Source of the DNA: Nostoc sp. TCL240-02
GTDB taxonomy: Bacteria > Cyanobacteriota > Cyanobacteriia > Cyanobacteriales > Nostocaceae
Reading direction: 5' to 3'
DNA: 64,000 nucleotides
Assembly (NCBI RefSeq): GCF_013343235.1
Contig: NZ_CP040094.1
Location: 5,265,001-5,329,000, forward strand
This document shows positions 38,574 to 45,465 of the stretch, in pieces. Below the pieces are notes generated by a model, which was not told where the DNA came from, searched no databases, and saw nothing but the letters and a program-made list of their open reading frames with translations. The number at the start of each line of letters is the position of its first letter. The stretch's first letter is position 1. The translations under genes and the position numbers were made by a program.

Positions 38574-39635
38574 TTAATTTGGAGTATTCCGTTTATTTCT
38601 GATTGCTTTTGCCTCCTCCTGCAATTTTAGAAAAGTTTTTGATTCAGCAATTTCCGCAACTTCACGCGCACGTTTAGCTTCATCAACTTCTATACGCAGT
38701 GTATGTAACTGTTGTTTGAACTGTTGTTCACGGGCAGAAATTTCATGCACCATGCGTTGAAAAACTCGTCCTAATTGTCCTAATTCATCATGACGTTGCA
38801 CAATCGATGTTAGCTTTTCACGATCGTACTCTTGTGCCTCTTCGACACTAATTTCATTCATACTAATTTTCTGAGCAAGTTGAGCCATTGGTTTAAGCGG
38901 TTGTAGTACATTTCGCTTTAACAAATAATTAATGAGCAAAATCATAATGGCAAAGATCGTAATAAATAAGCTAATGAATAGAACAAAAGCACGATGAGCA
39001 TCTTCAAAGACTTGCTTGGCAGGAATATAAATAATTTGTGTGCCTAAAATTTCATTGAGTTTCCACCCAAAGCCATTTTCTGAACCATAACTAGCAATCT
39101 GACTTTTGGGAGCAACTTCAGGAGTGCTATGACAGCGTAGACACGTTGGATTATTAATGGAAAATGGACGAGCGTTATAAAACATTTTCTCGTCATAAGA
39201 GTCACGAAAACCGGATATGTTTTTCAACCCTGGATCATTGCGAAACTGTTCGATAAGTTCCATTTCAAATACATCTGCTTTATCTCGTAAGTTAGTCGGA
39301 TTTAGGTTGGCATCTTTGTATAAAAAATCTTTAAATTCTTCGTTTTTCCGAAGATTTTCAAACACTTCCCTTGCCGCAAAGCTGGGAACACTTTCAGGGA
39401 TAAATGTTGATTGAGTGCCCATCATCGGTGTCAGAAGAGGGTTGATACGCGTGTTAGTGTAATTTCTGACTGAGTTCATCGTTTCTGCAATAACTTGGCT
39501 GCGATAACCGATTTCGGCTTCTGCTTTTTGCTCAAGTGCATGAGATAAAGCAAAACCACTAACTGCGATCGCACCGATGAACACCAGCAATAAAAGTAAA
39601 GTAAATTTAGTTGCTAATTTGAATCTATTAAACAT
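38574..39635 (-). CDS. Tll0287-like (DUF3365) heme-type sensor with HAMP domain
   Basis: A 353-residue membrane protein. Transmembrane segment 1 at residues 12-30 (FTLLLLLVFIGAIAVSGFAL), then a periplasmic DUF3365/Tll0287-like domain that includes the c-type heme motif CLRCH (about residues 168-172). Transmembrane 2 is at about 222-243 (FVLFISLFITIFAIMILLIN), a HAMP domain follows (KRNVLQPLKPMAQLAQKISM), then a coiled coil (QQLHTLRIEVDEAKRAREVA) to the end. It has no kinase, cyclase or methyl-accepting output domain, so it must signal through a partner; the ParA-like ATPase is the obvious candidate. Confidence 0.82.
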   Translation of the reverse strand: MFNRFKLATKFTLLLLLVFIGAIAVSGFALSHALEQKAEAEIGYRSQVIAETMNSVRNYTNTRINPLLTPMMGTQSTFIPESVPSFAAREVFENLRKNEEFKDFLYKDANLNPTNLRDKADVFEMELIEQFRNDPGLKNISGFRDSYDEKMFYNARPFSINNPTCLRCHSTPEVAPKSQIASYGSENGFGWKLNEILGTQIIYIPAKQVFEDAHRAFVLFISLFITIFAIMILLINYLLKRNVLQPLKPMAQLAQKISMNEISVEEAQEYDREKLTSIVQRHDELGQLGRVFQRMVHEISAREQQFKQQLHTLRIEVDEAKRAREVAEIAESKTFLKLQEEAKAIRNKRNTPN

Positions 39636-40070
39636 TGTTGTTTGAGTTTTTATTTACAACATTGCTAGAGACGGATAACTATAATTTCTTAATTTAGTTG
39701 AGTTAGTGATGGATGTAGAATACTTTCATTTATTAGGATCAATCCTAGTTTTGCATTCATGCTTCTACGTTTAGTCATACTACGATATTGCAGTGAAATG
39801 CCACATCTGAAAGCAAATCCATGACTTTTGTAGTAACTAGCTTGGTTAGCCTATGACGAAAGTCTTACCTATTGCCCACTACTATATAGCGAAAGTTAGA
39901 CCACATCTACTTACTTCGCTTAGGTAAAATCCTAGACGTTTTTCAGATGTACATAACTAAGTTGATTTCGTATTCTAGAGACATCAAGCGAGGGAAGCGG
40001 TAAGCGACTAACCAGCAAATCACTCTTTCTGCTTGATACAACACACATTACACATTAAGGAGAAAACATC
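39636..40070. promoter_or_regulatory. Upstream region of the precursor-peptide array
   Basis: 435 bases between the leftward sensor gene and the first precursor gene. No frame of note. It should contain the promoter for the peptide array and for the divergent sensor. The last 25 bases (ACACATTAAGGAGAAAACATC before the ATG) are the leader that is repeated before later copies. No operator was recognised. Confidence 0.45.
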
Positions 40071-40310
40071 ATGTCTGACAACATTAAGCCCGTAGAATTA
40101 TCTGCTGAAGAATTAGACAACGTTGCTGGTGGTGCTTTTAGCTTCGTCGATGCTGACAACTACAACGCAATTGATCAACAAGCTGGTGCAACTGTTATCG
40201 GCCCTAATGGCGGTATTAGTTCTTTGAACACTCAGCAAACTGCCGTATCTCATCAAAGTTTGCACGAAATCAAAGCAACTGGTTTCTTTCCTACCACTCT
40301 TGAAAGTTAG
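40071..40310 (+). CDS. Double-glycine-leader peptide precursor, copy 1
   Basis: 79 residues. The leader MSDNIKPVELSAEELDNVAGG (21 residues, quoted as its key parts MSDNIKP, ELSAEELDNV, AGG) ends in the Gly-Gly cut by C39 peptidase/ABC exporters. The 58-residue core has no cysteine. It differs from copies 2-7 in the central core (IDQQAGATVIGPNGGISSLN) and so is the oldest or least converted member. Family: probably the CTB-type cyanobacterial bacteriocin precursors; named by leader resemblance. Strong RBS AAGGAGAA nine bases upstream. Confidence 0.88.
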   Translation: MSDNIKPVELSAEELDNVAGGAFSFVDADNYNAIDQQAGATVIGPNGGISSLNTQQTAVSHQSLHEIKATGFFPTTLES

Positions 40311-40326
40311 TAACTAATTACACAGG

Positions 40327-40350
40327 GTAGAACTCAATAAAGCGTTCTAC
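40327..40350 (+). promoter_or_regulatory. Spacer stem-loop, repeated after each array gene
   Basis: GTAGAAC and GTTCTAC form a perfect 7-bp stem with a 10-base loop 17 bases after the stop of copy 1. Identical stems recur at +320-bp steps (40647, 40967, 41287, 41607, 41927). After copy 7 and copy 8 they are partly degraded. No U-run follows, so a partial terminator, processing site or 3'-end stabiliser is more likely than full termination. Confidence 0.6.
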
Positions 40351-40390
40351 TTGATACAACACACATCATACACATTAAGGAGAAAACATC

Positions 40391-40630
40391 ATGTCTGACA
40401 ACATTAAGCCCGTAGAATTATCTGCTGAAGAATTAGACAACGTTGCTGGTGGTGCTTTTAGCTTCGTCGATGCTGACAACTACAACGCATTGGATCAACA
40501 AATTGGTGAAACCGTTCTTGGTCCTCATGGTGGGATTGGCTCTTCCACTGCTCAACAAACTACTGTATCTCATCAAAGTTTGCACGAAATCAAAGCAACT
40601 GGTTTCTTTCCTACCACTCTTGAAAAGTAG
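40391..40630 (+). CDS. Double-glycine-leader peptide precursor, copy 2
   Basis: 79 residues, same leader as copy 1. The core reads AFSFVDADNYNALDQQIGET then VLGPHGGIGSSTAQQTTVSH and QSLHEIKATGFFPTTLEK. This GFF/LEK form is repeated exactly in copies 4 and 5. The last residues (SLHEIK) form a likely short helix conserved across the family. Confidence 0.9.
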   Translation: MSDNIKPVELSAEELDNVAGGAFSFVDADNYNALDQQIGETVLGPHGGIGSSTAQQTTVSHQSLHEIKATGFFPTTLEK

Positions 40631-40710
40631 TAACTAATTACACAGGGTAGAACTCAATAAAGCGTTCTACTTAATACAACACACATCATACACATTAAGG
40701 AGAAAACATC

Positions 40711-40950
40711 ATGTCTGACAACATTAAGCCCGTAGAATTATCTGCTGAAGAATTAGACAACGTTGCTGGTGGTGCTTTTAGCTTCGTCGATGCTGACAAC
40801 TACAACGCATTGGATCAACAAATTGGTGAAACCGTTCTTGGTCCTCATGGTGGGATTGGCTCTTCCACTGCTCAACAAACTACTGTATCTCATCAAAGTT
40901 TGCACGAAATCAAAGCAACTGGCTTGTTTCCTACCACTCTTGAAAAGTAG
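40711..40950 (+). CDS. Double-glycine-leader peptide precursor, copy 3
   Basis: 79 residues; differs from copy 2 only by GLF for GFF near the C-terminus (two adjacent base changes, GGCTTG for GGTTTC). Copies 6 and 7 share this variant. Confidence 0.9.
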   Translation: MSDNIKPVELSAEELDNVAGGAFSFVDADNYNALDQQIGETVLGPHGGIGSSTAQQTTVSHQSLHEIKATGLFPTTLEK

Positions 40951-41030
40951 TAACTAATTACACAGGGTAGAACTCAATAAAGCGTTCTACTTAATACAAC
41001 ACACATCATACACATTAAGGAGAAAACATC

Positions 41031-41270
41031 ATGTCTGACAACATTAAGCCCGTAGAATTATCTGCTGAAGAATTAGACAACGTTGCTGGTGGTGCTTTTA
41101 GCTTCGTCGATGCTGACAACTACAACGCATTGGATCAACAAATTGGTGAAACCGTTCTTGGTCCTCATGGTGGGATTGGCTCTTCCACTGCTCAACAAAC
41201 TACTGTATCTCATCAAAGTTTGCACGAAATCAAAGCAACTGGTTTCTTTCCTACCACTCTTGAAAAGTAG
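41031..41270 (+). CDS. Double-glycine-leader peptide precursor, copy 4
   Basis: 79 residues; protein identical to copy 2 (GFF form). Preceded by the same 80-base spacer with RBS AAGGAGAA. Confidence 0.9.
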   Translation: MSDNIKPVELSAEELDNVAGGAFSFVDADNYNALDQQIGETVLGPHGGIGSSTAQQTTVSHQSLHEIKATGFFPTTLEK

Positions 41271-41350
41271 TAACTAATTACACAGGGTAGAACTCAATAA
41301 AGCGTTCTACTTAATACAACACACATCATACACATTAAGGAGAAAACATC

Positions 41351-41590
41351 ATGTCTGACAACATTAAGCCCGTAGAATTATCTGCTGAAGAATTAGACAA
41401 CGTTGCTGGTGGTGCTTTTAGCTTCGTCGATGCTGACAACTACAACGCATTGGATCAACAAATTGGTGAAACCGTTCTTGGTCCTCATGGTGGGATTGGC
41501 TCTTCCACTGCTCAACAAACTACTGTATCTCATCAAAGTTTGCACGAAATCAAAGCAACTGGTTTCTTTCCTACCACTCTTGAAAAGTAG
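41351..41590 (+). CDS. Double-glycine-leader peptide precursor, copy 5
   Basis: 79 residues; protein identical to copies 2 and 4. Two adjacent identical copies followed by GLF copies suggest that blocks of more than one unit were duplicated. Confidence 0.9.
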   Translation: MSDNIKPVELSAEELDNVAGGAFSFVDADNYNALDQQIGETVLGPHGGIGSSTAQQTTVSHQSLHEIKATGFFPTTLEK

Positions 41591-41670
41591 TAACTAATTA
41601 CACAGGGTAGAACTCAATAAAGCGTTCTACTTAATACAACACACATCATACACATTAAGGAGAAAACATC

Positions 41671-41910
41671 ATGTCTGACAACATTAAGCCCGTAGAATTA
41701 TCTGCTGAAGAATTAGACAACGTTGCTGGTGGTGCTTTTAGCTTCGTCGATGCTGACAACTACAACGCATTGGATCAACAAATTGGTGAAACCGTTCTTG
41801 GTCCTCATGGTGGGATTGGCTCTTCCACTGCTCAACAAACTACTGTATCTCATCAAAGTTTGCACGAAATCAAAGCAACTGGCTTGTTTCCTACCACTCT
41901 TGAAAAGTAG
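41671..41910 (+). CDS. Double-glycine-leader peptide precursor, copy 6
   Basis: 79 residues; protein identical to copy 3 (GLF, ending LEK). Confidence 0.9.
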   Translation: MSDNIKPVELSAEELDNVAGGAFSFVDADNYNALDQQIGETVLGPHGGIGSSTAQQTTVSHQSLHEIKATGLFPTTLEK

Positions 41911-41990
41911 TAACTAATTACACAGGGTAGAACTCAATAAAGCGTTCTACTTAATACAACACACATCATACACATTAAGGAGAAAACATC

Positions 41991-42230
41991 ATGTCTGACA
42001 ACATTAAGCCCGTAGAATTATCTGCTGAAGAATTAGACAACGTTGCTGGTGGTGCTTTTAGCTTCGTCGATGCTGACAACTACAACGCATTGGATCAACA
42101 AATTGGTGAAACCGTTCTTGGTCCTCATGGTGGGATTGGCTCTTCCACTGCTCAACAAACTACTGTATCTCATCAAAGTTTGCACGAAATCAAAGCAACT
42201 GGCTTGTTTCCTACCACTCTTGAAAGTTAG
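41991..42230 (+). CDS. Double-glycine-leader peptide precursor, copy 7
   Basis: 79 residues; GLF form but ending LES like copy 1 rather than LEK. The spacer after it is altered (GGGCAGGACTC, AGCAGATTGC), and the next start is 327 bp away, so this is the right border of the homogenised block. Confidence 0.9.
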   Translation: MSDNIKPVELSAEELDNVAGGAFSFVDADNYNALDQQIGETVLGPHGGIGSSTAQQTTVSHQSLHEIKATGLFPTTLES

Positions 42231-42317
42231 TAACTAATTACACAGGGCAGGACTCAATAAAGCAGATTGCTTGATCAACCATACACATTACATATTACAC
42301 ATTAAGGAGAAAACATC

Positions 42318-42560
42318 ATGTCTGACAACATTAAACCCGTAGAATTATCTGCTGAAGAATTAGACAACGTTGCTGGTGGTGCTTTTAGCTTTGTCGATGC
42401 TGACAACTACAACGCATTGGATCAACAAATTGGTGAAACCGTTCTTGGTCCTCATGGCGGGATTGGATCTTCTACCGCTCAACAAACTACTGTATCTCAT
42501 CAAAGTTTGCACGAAATCAAAGCAACTGGTTTCTTTCCTTCCACTCTTGAAAGTTACTAA
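42318..42560 (+). CDS. Double-glycine-leader peptide precursor, copy 8
   Basis: 80 residues. The protein matches copies 2-7 except for GFFPSTLESY at the end, but the DNA carries several silent changes (for example TTTGTC for TTCGTC and GGCGGGATTGGATCT). The peptide has therefore been conserved under purifying selection while the DNA drifted, which supports a real product. Confidence 0.9.
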   Translation: MSDNIKPVELSAEELDNVAGGAFSFVDADNYNALDQQIGETVLGPHGGIGSSTAQQTTVSHQSLHEIKATGFFPSTLESY

Positions 42561-42624
42561 CTAGAACTTAATAAAGCGTTCTGCTTGATAAACAATACAC
42601 ATCATAAATTAAGGAGAAAACATC

Positions 42625-42882
42625 ATGTCTGATAACATTAAGCCCGTAGAATTATCTGCTGAAGAATTGGACAACGTTGCTGGTGGTGCTTTTAGCTTTG
42701 TCGATGCTCACAACTTCAACTTTTCAGATAAGCAAAGTAGTGCAGTGATTATCGGTGCTGATGGCGGCATTGCATCCTTCAACAGTCAGGAAACTACTAT
42801 ATCTCAACAAGATTTGCATGAAATCAAATTCACTGGAGAAGAATTCCCTAGCGGAATTCCTAGTAATTTTCTAGGCTCATAA
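42625..42882 (+). CDS. Double-glycine-leader peptide precursor, divergent copy 9
   Basis: 85 residues. The leader is identical to copies 1-8, but the core differs: AFSFVDAHNFNFSDKQSSAV, a conserved DGGIASFNSQETTISQQDLH segment, then EIKFTGEEFPSGIPSNFLGS. Shared positions with the array are GGI, the Q-T-[IV]-S run and LHEIK, so these are probably the structurally important ones. Confidence 0.88.
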   Translation: MSDNIKPVELSAEELDNVAGGAFSFVDAHNFNFSDKQSSAVIIGADGGIASFNSQETTISQQDLHEIKFTGEEFPSGIPSNFLGS

Positions 42883-42911
42883 TCAACACCACAAGGAGAA
42901 CAACAACGATC

Positions 42912-43151
42912 ATGGAAAATGTGCAGCCTAATGAAATGCTGGAACTATCCAATCAAGAACTTGATTATATTGCCGGTGGCGCAACTAGCGATGTCTTTGG
43001 AACAAACGCAAATGCCATAGATGCTCAGTTTGGGTTTGTGGAAATTCCTAAAGAAGGCGGCATTAAGAGCGTTACCTTTCAAGTAAGCGTTTTCTCTGAG
43101 CAAGACCTTAGAGAGTTTAAGGAAGCCGGTATTTCTAGCCCTGAAGCTTGA
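42912..43151 (+). CDS. Double-glycine-leader peptide precursor, copy 10
   Basis: 79 residues with a different leader (MENVQPNEMLELSNQELDYI then AGG, cut after residue 23). The core keeps DAQFGFVEIP, EGGIKSVTFQVSVFSEQDLR and EFKEAG, matching the array at GGI, the V-S-x-Q run and the DLREFK helix. RBS AAGGAGAA at 42892-42899. Confidence 0.85.
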   Translation: MENVQPNEMLELSNQELDYIAGGATSDVFGTNANAIDAQFGFVEIPKEGGIKSVTFQVSVFSEQDLREFKEAGISSPEA

Positions 43152-43273
43152 GCTGGATTTCTCAGTTTGACGAATTTCGGGAGCAGGAGGGGTTGTTAAC
43201 CATAAGCCTAGCAGCCAGTCGGTTAATTCCCTCCGCCTTATTTAACTTTAACATGTGGGGTCAAGGAGCTTCT

Positions 43274-43573
43274 ATGTCAGGTGACGAAATTACTCCGAAT
43301 GATGAAGCGATCGAACTATCAGATGAAGAGTTAGACGATGTAGCTGGTGGTTTCAATTTACAGTTTACATCTATACGATCTCACAGATCAACAAGGGGAT
43401 TTAGCCAACAAACATCACGAGGACGAGGGTTTCACTCAAAACGGTCGGCTTTTCATACAGAGACAACAGACTCTTCTGTGTTCCACCTCTCTATCACCGA
43501 CGCGACAACAGAGGATATAAAGGCTCTTGGTGAGTTGTTTGGAGATATATCTGCGATCGAAGGTTCTACATAA
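43274..43573 (+). CDS. Double-glycine-leader peptide precursor, Arg-rich copy 11
   Basis: 99 residues from the ATG at 43274, which has CAAGGAGCT directly upstream; a longer frame from 43148 overlaps the previous stop and lacks an RBS. The leader ends EAIELSDEELDDVAGG. The core is basic and Gly/Ser/Arg-rich (SHRSTRGFSQQTSRGRGFHS), unlike the acidic array cores, but ends with the family-type helix (TEDIKALGELFGDI). No cysteine. Confidence 0.8.
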   Translation: MSGDEITPNDEAIELSDEELDDVAGGFNLQFTSIRSHRSTRGFSQQTSRGRGFHSKRSAFHTETTDSSVFHLSITDATTEDIKALGELFGDISAIEGST

Positions 43574-43711
43574 ACGGAGTTTCTCAAATCAATCAATTGC
43601 AGTTGGACAAGTTTTGCTCAACTGCTTTCTGAAATTATTCTTGTGTGATTAATAATTTCACTTTCATAAAATTAAGCCAATTTATTAATAAATGAAATGA
43701 CAAGGAAAAAA

Positions 43712-43945
43712 ATGGCAATGGAAAACAAAAAGCAAAATGAATCACAAGAGCTATCGGCTCAAGAACTCGCAAATATTTCGGGTGGTATTGCCGTAGGTGA
43801 GCATTATCCAGGCGATTATCCTACTGACAATCCATATAGCAATGTAGCTGAAGCGATCGCAAAAAAGCTTGAGAATATAAAGTTTCCTTCTTGGAATGAC
43901 AATAAACCAATAAGCGTTGAGCCGAATGAAGGTCGCGGTGATTGA
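43712..43945 (+). CDS. Double-glycine-leader peptide precursor, copy 12
   Basis: 77 residues from the ATG at 43712 with AAGGA five bases before it. The leader ends SQELSAQELANISGG (cut after residue 25). The core is short and Pro/Tyr-rich at first (GEHYPGDYPTDNPYSN) and then helical with an amphipathic AEAIAKKLENIKFPSW. It lacks the GGI and DLHEIK elements, so it is the most divergent member. Separated from copy 11 by 138 bases of AT-rich spacer. Confidence 0.75.
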   Translation: MAMENKKQNESQELSAQELANISGGIAVGEHYPGDYPTDNPYSNVAEAIAKKLENIKFPSWNDNKPISVEPNEGRGD

Positions 43946-44133
43946 TGCTAAAAACCTGTAGCAACTCATCAACCTAGTTCAATCGCGCAATGGGGAGTTA
44001 AACAATTCAAAATTCAAAATTGCGGAAAGTCTAAGTTAAGGCTTCCCTATATCTGAACCATAAATTAAATTACGAATTACGAATTACCCCTCTCCATTTC
44101 TCTCCCGTTAGCAGAACACAAGGAAGTTAAATT

Positions 44134-45231
44134 ATGACAGAAGTTCTACTTAAGGAACTGACAAATAGCGATATTGACTGGATCTTGGCAACGGGTCAAA
44201 GAGAAGAAATTACTGCTGGTACGATCCTCATCCGCCAGGGAACACCTGTTGATGCTCTCTATATTTTGCTTGATGGCGCATTAAGCGTTTCTGTCGCTCA
44301 GGCTGACGATAATCCCATTGGTCGGGCATTTGCAGCCCTTGAAGGTGGTGAACTATCTGGACGAGAGGTTGCGTTGCTGGCAAATGGTGAAGTTGTAGGA
44401 GAAATGCCTTTTTTAGCCTCCTACCAATCTTCAACTACAGTCAAAGCCGCTAGAAAGTCCCTGGTGTTGATGATTCCTCAGCAGCAGTTGATTCAAAAAT
44501 TGCAAGAAGATGTGACGTTTGCAGCCCATTTTTATCGAGCGATCGCAGTTCTACTTTCTCACCGATTAGAGCAGATGATCGGTCAAATTGGCCAAAGCAC
44601 AGTCGTGCTTTTTCAGCCCCAAATTCGAGAAATCTTATTTACATTTGCAGAATTAAATGATAGCGATATTGGTTGGATGATTGTTGCAGGTAATGCCATG
44701 AGACTTCCTGCGGGAACGGTGTTGTTTCAAGCCGGAAGACCCGTTGACGCTCTCTATATTTTATTAGATGGCAAGATGGTGGCTTCCATTGCTGAAGATA
44801 CAAGCAATCCTCTCACCCGCGCCTTTTCAACTTTAGAACAGACAGATCATATCGAACGGGAGTTTGCTCAATTATCACGGGGTGACATAGTTGGCGAAAC
44901 GCCCTTTGTCGAAGCCAGTCCACCTGCGATGACAATTCGGGCGGTTGAGGATGCGACTGTGTTATCGATTCCCAGATGGCGGCTTTCTGCCAAATTGTTA
45001 CACGATGTGGGTTTTGCTGCCCGATTTTATCGAGTCTTAGCGATTTTGTTAGCAGATAAACAGCAAGGAATCATCAATAGTCTGGGTTACGGCAGGATTA
45101 ATTATAGCTCAGGTAAATCTTTAGATGAACGCTTGACTTATGAAGATGAACTGAGTTCTAGCTTTTTGGCTCAAGTGACACTGGCGGGGACTCGATTTGA
45201 TTGGATGCTGAAGCAGATTCGCGGTAATTGA
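44134..45231 (+). CDS. Protein with two cyclic-nucleotide-binding-fold domains
   Basis: A 365-residue protein made of two cupin-like cNMP-binding-fold domains. Domain 1 is about residues 5-155 (GTILIRQGTPVDALYILLDG, GEVVGEMPFLAS) and domain 2 about 180-330 (GTVLFQAGRPVDALYILLDG, GDIVGETPFVEA). They share long identical stretches, so they arose by internal duplication. No DNA-binding or transmembrane domain is seen. Each domain has an unusual insertion (NPIGRAFAALEGGELSGREV / NPLTRAFSTLEQTDHIEREF). Genes of this type accompany NHLM peptide export clusters; a regulatory role in export is inference. Possible shared element AATTGCGGAAAG at 44018. Confidence 0.8.
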   Translation: MTEVLLKELTNSDIDWILATGQREEITAGTILIRQGTPVDALYILLDGALSVSVAQADDNPIGRAFAALEGGELSGREVALLANGEVVGEMPFLASYQSSTTVKAARKSLVLMIPQQQLIQKLQEDVTFAAHFYRAIAVLLSHRLEQMIGQIGQSTVVLFQPQIREILFTFAELNDSDIGWMIVAGNAMRLPAGTVLFQAGRPVDALYILLDGKMVASIAEDTSNPLTRAFSTLEQTDHIEREFAQLSRGDIVGETPFVEASPPAMTIRAVEDATVLSIPRWRLSAKLLHDVGFAARFYRVLAILLADKQQGIINSLGYGRINYSSGKSLDERLTYEDELSSSFLAQVTLAGTRFDWMLKQIRGN

Positions 45232-45450
45232 ACTGGGGATTGGGTACTGGGGACTGGGGATTGGGGATTGGGTATTAGAAAAAATTTACTCTTTATCTCT
45301 ATTTCTAATCTCTATCTCTGTTGTCTTTAGCTCTTAATTTAAAGTATTCAATTCCCAGTCCCCAGTCCCCAGTCCCTAATCTCCAATCCCCAGTCCCCGG
45401 TCCCCAGCCCCCAGTCACTAATCCCCAGTCCCCAGTCCCTAATATACAAA
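45232..45450. repeat. CCCCAGT heptad repeats forming a large inverted repeat
   Basis: 45235-45272 has G-rich words (ACTGGGGATTGGG) and 45354-45440 has the complementary C-rich heptads (CCCCAGTCCCCAGTCCC and variants). CCCCAGT is the STRR1-type heptamer of heterocystous cyanobacteria. The two tracts could fold into a long imperfect hairpin between the cNMP-fold gene and the exporter genes. Confidence 0.75.
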
Positions 45451-45465
45451 TTGAATGGAGTCAGT

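Larger units (their letters stand above)
40071..42237 (+). repeat. 320-bp tandem gene array (seven near-identical units)
   Basis: Starts at 40071, 40391, 40711, 41031, 41351, 41671 and 41991 are exactly 320 bp apart. Each unit has a 240-bp gene and an 80-bp spacer. Units 2-7 differ by only a few bases: GGTTTCTTT or GGCTTGTTT near the gene end, and the last codons. Unit 1 differs through the middle of the gene. Unit 8 (42318) follows at 327 bp and unit 9 (42625) at 307 bp with more divergence. This is recent tandem amplification or ongoing gene conversion. Confidence 0.95.

Noticed and set aside
40071..42237. Regular 320-bp periodicity resembling a CRISPR or satellite array
   Set aside because: Units are complete genes with RBS and stops; no short repeats with unique spacers are present.
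40443..42564. 64-codon plus-strand frame repeated in another frame inside each array gene
   Set aside because: It is conserved only because the DNA copies are identical; it overlaps the leader/core frame and lacks an RBS, so it is a shadow.
43148..43273. 42-codon N-terminal extension of precursor 11
   Set aside because: Overlaps the stop of precursor 10, lacks an RBS, and would bury the double-glycine leader; the ATG at 43274 has CAAGGAGCT.
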